From assembly GCA_951802425.1 (NCBI GenBank), contig OX637796.1:2480001-2544000 (forward strand): a stretch of 64,000 nt of DNA, written 5' to 3'. The translations under genes were made by a program, and so were the position numbers. Origin of the DNA: Clavaria fumosa. Lineage: Eukaryota > Basidiomycota > Agaricomycetes > Agaricales > Clavariaceae. Positions 55,566-64,000 of the stretch are shown here, piece after piece (the stretch's first letter is position 1; the number at the start of each line of letters is the position of its first letter). The notes below the pieces were generated by a model that saw only the letters and a program-made list of their open reading frames with translations, ran no database searches and had not been told where the DNA came from.

Positions 55566-56323
55566 ATGTTGCACATTTTCAGGCATGCCTGTCGGCCTCG
55601 AGCCCTGCCCGCTTCACGTTTAGGCTTTCGCCAAACAGGAAATTTTCAATTGGCACCTTTCAGTCGCACCCTCATCAGTGAGTCGATCCAGCAAGACGTC
55701 TATCTGGTCACTCTTAAGACTTTTTGCCGGCAGCCAAAAGGTATACTAAGGAGCATGAAGCAGTCGTGTTCGATGATTCTACCGGCTTGGGCGTCATCAC
55801 GCTCACGGACCACGCGCAGGAAAGTCTGGGAGATGTAGTTTTCATTGAATTACCGACAGTAGGAACGGAGGTCCGACAAGGCGGTACGTTCGTCACTCCT
55901 TGTTCGTCTTCCCAATGGTAATCGCTTTGCAGAGCCAATCGGAATCGTGGAAAGCGTCAAGGCTGCTTCTGACATTGTAAGTGGAACACGGTCTAAGTAT
56001 CTCACACCGCCGCTTGACGGAGTACGCGCATAAGTACGCCCCTGTTTCGGGTACCATAGCGGAGATCAATGAGGTGTTGACCGGACGGCCGGGTTTGTTA
56101 AATGAATCCGCGGAGGGACAAGGTACGCATTAACTCAACCGTCGCGTAACGTACAACTCAGTTGAGAGGTTTTAAGGCTGGTTGTGCAAAATACGATTAT
56201 CAAACCCTAAGGAGGTATGTAAATATGTCGATTCTAGCGGTTTTGCTGACTTGTGTCAAAAATCAGGTTGAGGGCCTGCTCACGGAAAAGGGATATAAGG
56301 CTAGCTTAGAGTCGGAATCGTAA
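55566..56323 (+). CDS. GCV3: Glycine cleavage system H protein, mitochondrial
   Basis: Lipoate-carrying protein of the mitochondrial glycine decarboxylase. The presequence [20 protein letters not shown] is basic and Arg-rich. After an intron (gtgagt at about 55677 to ag at 55735) the mature part reads [53 protein letters not shown] (the Lys is the lipoylation site), [38 protein letters not shown] and a short tail with TAA at 56321-56323. The usual EHEW is EHEA. It follows TUF1 on the same strand by 254 bp. Confidence 0.93.
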
Positions 56324-56453
56324 CCACAAAGGTCATGCACACCGATTGCTGATATTACATAGACAGTAGCGACCTCATCCAACACGGTCAAGAACATGGA
56401 AATCTTGGGTTGCTTGCAGTGCTCGTGAACAAGGTCATTGACCTGATTCGCGT

Positions 56454-56919
56454 CTATGATGAGGGCTCATATTTGTATTTCTCCCCTCTTGCCTCCATGC
56501 GCGATTTCGCTTCCTTCAAAGCCCAGCTTTGTATACTGTTAATTGCTCAGCAACCCGAATTCGCTTGGCAAAGGTTCGAATCCACCTGGTATCCGGCTTG
56601 TAGTATAAGCCCAGAGTGGTGAAGGCCATAGCACCAAACATTCCGTAGACCCAGATGTGTTCCCAGGATTCCCACTTCCGTCTCTGACCGGGCGGAAGCG
56701 GCTTATAGACGAGTAAGCAGGTTGTTAGGGTAGTACAAGTGGGTATAAGAGGCAGAAGCCGCTATGCCAACCAGCCTCAGATGTAGAAGTGGTGCATACC
56801 TTCTCGCCGAACAGCCATCCTGTTGGCTCGTTATACTGTGGCGACCCTTGTGTAGCAAACCGTCTGCATGAGACCAGTATAGGAACTGTTGGTCGCAGCA
56901 GCAATGACGAGGAGAGCAT
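56454..56919 (-). CDS. NDUFB11: Respiratory complex I accessory subunit NDUFB11/ESSS
   Basis: Small single-span subunit of mitochondrial NADH dehydrogenase. Exon 1: MLSSSLLLRPTVPILVSCRR (targeting peptide), then QYNEPTGWLFGEK. Exon 2: PLPPGQRRKWESWEHIWVYG, MFGAMAFTTLGLYYKPDT. Exon 3: SIQSWALKEAKSRMEARGEK and the end YKYEPSS, with TAG at 56454-56456. The GWLFGEKP ... WE-x-IW-x-YG-MFG ... YYKPDTSIQ-x-WALKEA pattern is typical of the fungal ESSS family. About 112 residues; two short introns. Convergent with GCV3 (130 bp) and divergent from AP-2 alpha (146 bp). Confidence 0.9.
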
Positions 56920-57065
56920 GACCAGTGTAAAGGATGAGAGGCCCGTAAACTTGTGCAAACAGCGGTTGATGACGAATGCGTGATCAGCACAAGCGGTGAC
57001 CATATCTGGACAGCTACCAGCTTTCTCAGAATTACTGTACGTCGCGCCTGGTGCTTTCTGCCGCG
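56920..57065. promoter_or_regulatory. Shared divergent promoter NDUFB11 / AP-2 alpha (146 bp)
   Basis: Start codons on opposite strands are 146 bp apart, with no TATA box seen. Confidence 0.5.
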
Positions 57066-60000
57066 ATGGCGACCAATATGCGGGGATTAACTCAGGTATA
57101 TCTTCTTTGCGTAAGACTCGTGGAATTATTGACGTGAAATTTGTCAGTTCATAGCGGATATTCGAGGTGCTAGAGTGCGCGAATTGGAAGAGAAGAGGAT
57201 AAATAAGGAGATGGCGAACATACGAAAGAGGTTCAAGGGTGAATCTACTCACACTTTCGAGTTTTTGTTCTCGAATAATCCCTCAACAGACGGTAATCTG
57301 GATGGGTACCAAAAAAAGAAGTACGTTCTCTTACCTTTTTGTTGCCTCCTTGACTGGTTGCCTCAGATACGTCGCAAAAGTCATCTTCGCTTATATCCTC
57401 GGTTACAAGGTTGACATTGGGCACATGGAAGCGGTGAACCTGATCTCGAGTTCGAAATATAGCGAAAAACAGATTGTCAGTGTTGCTGACATCTCAACTG
57501 TTCATTCTCTGATCGACTAAACGTAGGGATATTTGGCTGTCACACTGCTTATGCATGAAAATTCCGATTTCCTTCGTCTAGTAGTGAATTCAATTCGCAA
57601 GGATCTCATATCAAACAACGAAATCGATAATTGTCTTGCTTTGCACGCAATAGCGAATGTCGGGGGGAGCGAAATTGCAGAGGCTCTGGTAGAGGACGTT
57701 CACCGCTTACTCATTTCACCGTATGTGCTGAACCTTGATGGACGGGAGACTGGATTGAAGCCTACAACAGGACATCAGAGACTTTTGTGAAGAAGAAAGC
57801 TGCTTTGACGATGCTCAGGTTGTACCGAAAACATCCGGGAGTAGTTCAGGCGAAAGATTGGGCTTTACGAATTATCTCGATCATGGATGATCCAGATTTG
57901 GTTAGTGGCATGCATGCTTTGCTTCCCTCGCTCACATTTGTCTCAGGGCGTCGTCATTTGTGTCACTAGCCTGATATTGGCATTGGCGCAGGATCACAGA
58001 GATGCATATGCAGTCTGTTATATCAAAGCTGTAGATCGGCTGCACCGTGTATGCCTGCGGATTTTCGTTCGTATCCGTAATCTGACTGGATTCAAGCTTG
58101 TAATAGAACACGAGTACGCAGCGACGTATGCATACTACCGAGTGCCGTCTCCATGGCTTCAAGTCAAACTTCTTCGTCTGCTGCAATATTACCCTCCATC
58201 AGGTCTGAGCAATACATTTGGTCTATGTAACCGAAATAGCTTACTCGTACGTTAGAGGATGCATCCGTGCAATCAGCTCTACACGAAGTCTTGTTGGCGA
58301 TCATGCAAAACTGCGCAGAGCCTTCAAGGAATGTCCAACACAACAATGCGCAGCACGCAGTTCTATTCGAAGCAATAAATCTTGCCATCCATACCGATAC
58401 AAACTCTCCTCTCGTCGGCAATGCTGCTGCGTTGCTCGCGCGCTTCATATCCTCTAGAGAAACCAACGTAAGATATCTTGGACTGGACGCAATGGCACAT
58501 TTGGCAGCTCGCGCGGATACGTTAGAACCTATTAAGCGACAGCAAAGCACCATCATCTCCTCCCTACGTGATAAGGATATCTCCGTCCGTCGGCGTGCAC
58601 TCGACCTGCTGTACAGTATGTGCGACGTGGATAACTCCGAACTCATTGTAGGCGAATTACTGCGGTATCTTAAGGTTGCAGATTTTGGGTTACGAGAAGA
58701 GATGGTGTTGAAGATCGCGATTCTGACGGAGAAATATGCCAACTCGTACAAGTGGTACGTGGATACCATATTGCAACTCATCAGCGCTGCTGGTGATCAT
58801 GTCGGCGACGAAGTTTGGTATCGCGTGGTCCAGATTGTGACCAATACCGAGGATCTCCAGCCATATGCGGTTAAGGTAGTCTTAGAGCATCTTAAAGCTC
58901 CGAGCGCTCATGAGAGTCTAGTCAAGGTCGGAGGTGAGGCGCATCATTAAAATTTCTTGTTACGTTAATCTACTACTTCCTCCAGGCTATATTCTTGGAG
59001 AGTACGGTCATTTGATCGCCAACGAGCCTGGTTACAGTCCAATTGAACAATTTCAGGCCCTCCATTCAAAATCGCAATTCTGTGTTGCATCCACTCGTTC
59101 TCTGTTACTTTCGACTTACCTGAAATGGGCCAATGTCTTCCCTGAGATCAAGCCCCAACTCATCAACATCTTCGAGCGTTACCGGCATGTCTTAGACGTT
59201 GAATTGCAACAAAGAGCCTGCGAATTTTATGCACTTGCCAGCCGGCCCGAGGACGACGGAATGCTTGCGAACGTATGTGAGGAGATGCCGCCTTTCCCTC
59301 CACGAGTTAGCGCGTTGCTCGGAAGGCTGAATCTTAAGCATGGCGACGTAGAAGATAAGAGAATATGGATACACGGAGGCAAGGAGGCCAATGTCGAGCG
59401 GGACGTGAAGGTGCAACCGCTGGACAAGGTTGCCGATTCCGAATTTGACGCCCGCACAAGTAATGATATTCCGGGTTCTGGACTCGACCCACCTGTTGAG
59501 GATGAGCAAGCCATGCCACTTGTCGCTTCGTCCTCGGAACCTCGTCTCACCATCAATCCAGGGGCGGACCGTGCGTTCACTAAGCTACTGTGGAATGCCG
59601 ACGGAGTCCTTTACGAGGACGTACAGCTTCAAATCGGGATCAAGTCACGATTTCAAGCTCATATGGGGCAAGTAGCGATATATTTCGGAAACAAGATGCC
59701 ATCCCCATTCACCTCATTCACGTCGACTGTAACGGCCAGCGACTCTGAATTCCTTTCAGCTTCATTCGCGAGGATACCTTCCAGCTCAATTGCTCCTCGG
59801 ACACAGACCCAACAGGTGTTGCATGTCGAATGCAAGAAGGTGTTCAACGCACCTCCCATACTTGGCGTGTCATTCCTTGCTGGCTCGCATCAAGCGATTA
59901 CCATTCGTTTACCAATCGTCATCACCAAATTCTTTGCCCCAGTGAAGCTTGGGCCAACAGACTTTTTCGAAAGATGGAAACTGATTGGTGGCCCGCCGAG

Positions 60001-60362
60001 AGAATCGCAAGAAGTTTTCCCCATTGATTTGACTGGTGCTGGACAGCTTGATTTAGCTCGGCACAGAGATGTCGTGATGGGACATCGCCTGGAAGTCTTG
60101 GAGGATATTGACCCAAACCCAAATAACATAGTGGCTGCTGGCGTCTTACATACCTCAGTCGAAGGGAAGGTTGGGTGTTTATTGCGATTGGAACCGAATC
60201 GTGAGGCTAAGGTGAGCCCCTTGTCTGGTTGTATCCGTATCACCCCTGACGCTGGACCTTAAGCTTTGTCGACTGACTGTGCGGAGTACATCGGAGGACG
60301 TAGCAGCTGAGGTTCAAAAGCTGATACAACTAAATCTCAAGTCTCAATCTCCGAGTCGGTGA
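57066..60362 (+). CDS. APL3: AP-2 complex subunit alpha (alpha-adaptin)
   Basis: Large subunit of the plasma-membrane clathrin adaptor, binding cargo, PIP2 and endocytic accessory proteins. [10 protein letters not shown] splices to [20 protein letters not shown], then [60 protein letters not shown] and [20 protein letters not shown]. The adaptin N-terminal trunk continues to [16 protein letters not shown] and [21 protein letters not shown] hinge is followed by the ear domain, with [11 protein letters not shown] spliced to [20 protein letters not shown] and ending SQSPSR, TGA at 60360-60362. Nine or so introns; every exon is open. Of the large adaptins, the RGLTQ start and the C-terminal ear match alpha rather than gamma. 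Confidence 0.94.
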
Positions 60363-60673
60363 TATCCCTCACATTTTCAGTTTATCTCTCTTGTATTTTA
60401 TGGTGGTGTATGGTGGAATGGAAGCGCGATCTGTCTACAATCTCTATCAACGTGACGCCAACGAACGTCAATCGGTCCCGTGACAGACACGTGACAACCG
60501 CGTTATGTTTGGACGCAATCAAGGCCAAAGGTTGAATTTATAAGAACTCGAGGGGGATTTGCACAACGCCCTAAGCCAACTCTTCCAACTACTCCCAGGA
60601 CTCCGGTTTATCAGTCTGACTCCAGCGCTAGTCGCCTAATTCCCGTTGAACCCTTCTATTTATTGTTTCAACC
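60363..60673. promoter_or_regulatory. Promoter region of the secreted-protein gene
   Basis: 311 bp without genes. A tataag motif at 60539-60544 lies 130 bp before the ATG at 60674. The leader after it is pyrimidine-rich (ccaactcttccaactactccc), common in highly expressed fungal genes. Confidence 0.45.
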
Positions 60674-61459
60674 ATGCCGTCTCCTGTGCAGGCTATCCTT
60701 CTTACGGCCGTTACGTTCATGGCTTGGACGACAATGTCTGCGAACGCGTCTCCGCTTCCCATGTCTCTCACGCACGCAAGTCACGGGCATGAATCTTCAC
60801 GGGCGCCAGTCAACATTTCTTCATCTCATCCGCCCACCGCCGCTGAAGCTATGAAGGAGGATTCATCTAACACATCCCATCCCGCCAACCCATCCTCTCA
60901 TAGTCACGCTGCTGCTGCTTTCAAGGCTCATGTGTCGAGGCAAACCGACTTTTCTTCTCTCAGAACGTACTATAGCAATGCCAAGAAATCTTATGGCTCT
61001 TTCAGTACGTTTTCCATAGCCTTTTTTGGATTCGTCTAATTTGCTACCTGACAGGGGATTGTGCAAGCACGAACAGTAACGCCTATGCGATTGATCAACA
61101 TTGTGTCGTCCATGTCACCAACTTCAACACTTATTCCCAGGGCTTTACGGACCTCCTTAGAAATCTGGCTGCGGACAAAGGCCTGGCCAACTACGACAGA
61201 ACCAGCGGGCTCCAGACCATGTTGAAAGATTACGTGGATTTGAACAAAGATTTCTACCAGTATTGTCTCCACCTCATCGATATCATACCGGGCCTTGACG
61301 GCATTCTCTATCCTCGTACGACTCTTGTTTGTTCTGTTCATTACCAAGTACTGACTTGGACGCTCGGCAGTCCTCTACAACGTCAAATGCCTTCTCGATT
61401 ATTTGCTTAATGCTACAGAGAACATTCTAGACGGTCTATTGAATGCCCTATCGATTTAA
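60674..61459 (+). CDS. Secreted protein of unknown function
   Basis: Signal peptide MPSPVQAILLTAVTFMAWTT followed by a Ser/His/Pro-rich pro-region (SSHPPTAAEAMKEDSSNTSH). After an intron (about 61004-61056) a helical domain follows: VVHVTNFNTYSQGFTDLLRN, LAADKGLANYDRTSGLQTML, DYVDLNKDFYQYCLHLIDII. After a second intron (about 61314-61370) the end is VLYNVKCLLDYLLNATENIL, DGLLNALSI, with TAA at 61457-61459. Three or four Cys in the mature part. I recognise no named family. Its size, signal peptide and strong-looking promoter fit a small secreted (effector-like or cell-surface) protein. Confidence 0.75.
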
Positions 61460-62064
61460 CGCTGGCCCGACTGACGGAGATCGACGCCAATGTCTTCACT
61501 CGTTATAAAATATTCGTGATCTGCGCCTCATTGGCATAATGGATATTCTACCCCAGAGCACCCGTCTACCTTTGACAATCTTGTATCTATAGAATGTGTA
61601 CCCACACCCTTGCACTTGTTGTATCTTCGACATGATTCAGATCTCAGACGCTGTCCACCCCCACGACCTTTGGTCACCCGATGACAACGTCGCGCTTTTC
61701 ATGAACTTCTCTGGCGAGGAGTGCCTTGAAAGAGAAAGCTACATCTGGTATTCTAGCCTTTGTGTTTCAGTTCGACTGCTGTAAAGGACGGTTCTGAAAG
61801 CAGCGACTCGCATTTTGGGTTGGCGAACATCCAAACTCATAGAGCGAAGCATACCCAGTCGCGTGATCACGTCTTCAAACTGAGTTTTGAGGCTAAGCGC
61901 GTTTGACTGTAGCTAAAAAACTTAGACGAGGCGAAAAGCCATCGAAGCAGAATCCTGATCCCGATCTCAAAAGACAAGACTTCCGTCAAACAAGTATGAG
62001 AACGGACAGCAGGAGTACTGTGGTCGAGGAAATACAAGATAGAGCAGAGGTTCTAGAGCAAGTC
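61460..62064. other. Intergenic, no gene seen
   Basis: Short open frames on the plus strand (for example 61596-61784) lack motifs. Contains the 3' regions of two convergent genes. Confidence 0.5.
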
Positions 62065-62863
62065 TTATTCTTCAGCAACCCATCGTTCTGCCATAGTTCC
62101 AATGTATGGAAGCTGAAATCGAGTTAACCTGCTGCGAGAAGCATGGCAATAAGCTTGATAACTGTGAAAGCCATCTGTTTAACCTGTTGCAAGGGAAGAC
62201 AAAAGGCCATGCACGCACGACATGAAGAGCGACGTGGCGACAATGGAGAGTGTGATAAAGGTAAGTAGCCACGACGGGAATTGCGTCAGTGATCCGAATA
62301 TTCGCAAGAGAATCAATGGTGTAGTCAGGAGCGCCGATTGGTACGCTAATTTAAAGCGGATCACCATGACGATTCCACACCGCACGCAACCCCAGACTCA
62401 CCATGAAAGCGAATATAGTCGCTTCGAGTCTCCAGCACCAATAGCACAAATGCTGGACAACAAGATGTGAGCACACGTTGAAATACATTGGTCTCTAGGA
62501 TTGTCACACAAACCAGATATAGGGCCTAGCAGATACGCAAAGGCAGCTAACACGTCCAACCTCATACCGTACGTAGTCTCCCAGGGATTGATATGGGTTT
62601 GCTCTCTGGTGTCGAGTTCTCCGCTTGACAAAGAAGTCCCAAACGTCGGGACGCCTCCGGCTTGATACGAAGTGTGCATCCCAGAGAAGGGCGCTTGCGC
62701 CGCCACGCCCAGCCTAGAAGATGACGCTTTATGGGCGAAAGACTCACGAACAGGAGGGTCGTCTGGCGGCGGTGTCTGCAAACAAAATAAGGAGAGGGTT
62801 GGCTAATGTGGCGAGCGGACTCACATACGGGGCGAATGAGGCGGACATGCGAGAAGAATCCAT
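62065..62863 (-). CDS. Tic20/DUF4870-like (UPF0132) small membrane protein
   Basis: MDSSRMSASFAPY splices to TPPPDDPPVRESFAHKASSS. Then come a Gly/Ser linker, a helix DVLAAFAYLLGPISG, and after an intron LILETNDYVRFHAYQSALLT, TPLILLRIFGSLTQFPSWLL and ITLSIVATSLFM. The end LTRFQLPYIGTMAERWVAEE has TAA at 62065-62067. The pattern 'FAYL-GPI-G ... VRFHA-QS ... ' with three or four membrane spans and a C-terminal F-x-LP-x-IG-x-x-AERW is that of the UPF0132/DUF4870 group, whose function is unknown. The short exon before the terminal one is not clear: the direct join loses about a dozen residues usually present. Confidence 0.62.
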
Positions 62864-63029
62864 CTCGAGGTCTGCTGCGTACGAAGCAGTCAGCCAACCT
62901 ATGAGAATGGATCAACTAATTTGGGTTTCGATGACTAAGCAAATATCTCAAGTCTTCGTCGCTCATCAACGTTCACGGCGACCACGACGATTCGTTGTGC
63001 AAAGTTAACGGCACTCTAATCAGCCCAGT
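62864..63029. promoter_or_regulatory. Shared divergent promoter, membrane protein / RPS24 (166 bp)
   Basis: Start codons on opposite strands are 166 bp apart. No TATA box was seen in plus orientation, as is common for ribosomal-protein genes. Confidence 0.5.
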
Positions 63030-63685
63030 ATGGTGAGCGCCATGGTGAGCGCTATATCAGTCATGTGGAGCGACGTGCATGCGGGACCAGGAAACCTTGG
63101 ATGCATCGTCGAGACTTCGGATAACACTTCTCTGACGCTTTTGCTAACAGGCCGACAACCAAGCACCCATCACCCTCCGTACACGCAAATTCATCACCAA
63201 TCGTCTTCTGTCCAGGCGTCAGTTTGTAATTGACATCCTCCATCCGGGGCGAGCCAATGTCCCCAAAGCCGAGCTGTCTGAGCGGCTTGCGACTCTGTAC
63301 AAGACGGACAAGGCTCGCGTCGTCACGTTCGGCCTGCGAACGCAGTTCGGTGGAGGCAGGAGCACTGGCTTTGCTCTTATCTACGACGACGAGGCGTCAC
63401 AGAAAAAGTTTGAGCCCAGATATCGCCTAGTCCGGGTGCGTGCCGCGGTTGATTGAGTGGTCGAGATCCAGCTGATGCGCCCTCCCCGTTACGTGTAGTC
63501 TGGCCTGGCAACCAAAGTGGAAAAACCCTCCCGCACTCTGCGGAAGACGAGGAAGAATCGGGCGAAGAAGGTTGGTCGCCTGCATTCATCTTCTCGTTAT
63601 GCGCTTGCTCACAGGCGACGACACTGTCTAGTTCCGTGGCACCAAAAAGATCAAGGCAGCTGAACCCCCGAAGAAAGGCAAATAG
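63030..63685 (+). CDS. RPS24: 40S ribosomal protein S24 (eS24)
   Basis: Small-subunit ribosomal protein. Exon 1 is the ATG alone (63030-63032), directly followed by a gtgagc donor. Exon 2 (63151-63435) reads [50 protein letters not shown] text and [20 protein letters not shown]. Exon 3 (63499-63570) reads [20 protein letters not shown]. Exon 4 (63632-63685) reads [17 protein letters not shown], with TAG at 63683-63685. The start-codon-only first exon matches the arrangement known for RPS24 in animals. A second ATG plus donor lies 12 bp downstream and would give the same protein. Confidence 0.94.
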
Positions 63686-64000
63686 TCATTGTGTGCCCTG
63701 GGATAGTGATGGCGTTTGCATATATGACTATTGTGAGGCGCTTCAACCTCACATGTTGTCATGTACACTTGTATCTACAACCGAGCTCTGCTTCCCTAAG
63801 CATCTGCCCTGCTGCAGTTTACGGTGTCATTCAGCTATTGTTTCGGCTGGTCTAGGCTGCTCGTGCATCTTGCAAAGGACTGATGGTCACTCAATGTTGC
63901 GCACACTAGCACTTTAAGAAGGTTCGCTTATACATGGGTATCAAGGTCCTGATGCGCCAGAGAAGTTCCGTGTCAGCAGAGCATAATAAACCGCGATTCC
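63686..64000. other. Right edge, no gene seen
   Basis: Downstream region of RPS24. No recognisable coding sequence before the window ends. Confidence 0.5.

Noticed and set aside
56560..56600. tRNA-like B box (ggttcgaatcc) at about 56573
   Set aside because: No A box or cloverleaf can be formed around it; it lies in an intron of NDUFB11 on the other strand.
1..64000. CRISPR array, operons, bacterial or plasmid features
   Set aside because: Intron-rich eukaryotic genes throughout; the direct repeats present are transposon LTRs, tandem gene units or minisatellites.

Overview
The window comes from the nuclear genome of a filamentous basidiomycete, most likely an Agaricomycete (mushroom or wood decayer). 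The genes are broken up by many introns of about 50-70 bp with GT...AG ends. The housekeeping set (MED5, PEX14, CstF-64, IPI1, mitochondrial EF-Tu, AP-2 alpha) has the length and architecture usual in Agaricomycetes. The transposable elements are also typical of that group: a Plavaka-type DNA transposon, a DUF6532-like gene, a Copia element and a large non-autonomous LTR element. Nothing bacterial is present. Exon structures were read by eye, so outer boundaries are firmer than individual splice sites.

Layout. 0.4-5.5 kb: convergent IPI1 (pre-rRNA processing) and CstF-64 (mRNA 3'-end formation). 6.1-8.5 kb: two secreted RlpA-like double-psi beta-barrel (DPBB) genes with Pro/Ser/Thr-rich linkers. 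9-19.8 kb: an island of mobile DNA. It holds unrecognised ORFs, a 21-bp minisatellite, a Plavaka transposase with a divergently transcribed coiled-coil partner gene, a 1,785-bp hAT-like element with an 8-bp target duplication that carries its own ORF, and a DUF6532-like gene with one nonsense codon. 19.8-25 kb: three tandem units, each holding one DPBB gene and a truncated eIF3h fragment. The intact eIF3h gene follows at 25.0-26.3 kb, which shows where the duplication arose. 27-38.9 kb: Bax-inhibitor family protein, a decayed MMM1-like (ERMES) pseudogene, a ZRC1-type zinc transporter, MED5 and a GRIP golgin. 39.3-51.5 kb: a nested retroelement, in which a Copia element (46,627-51,402) sits inside the right LTR of a large LTR element that has no reverse transcriptase but encodes a coiled-coil Zn2Cys6 protein. 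The pair splits a continuous reading frame at the target site. 52-63.7 kb: compact housekeeping genes (PEX14, TUF1, GCV3, NDUFB11, AP-2 alpha, a secreted protein, a Tic20/DUF4870-like membrane protein, RPS24), three pairs of which share divergent promoters of about 140-170 bp.

The housekeeping genes do not form a pathway cluster. The genes that do form a set are the five DPBB genes, an expanding family of secreted proteins, probably acting on cell walls or the apoplast. The strongest leads are the eIF3h-tagged tandem expansion of that family, the two-gene Plavaka element, the hAT-like element with a cargo ORF, and the Zn2Cys6-encoding LTR element.
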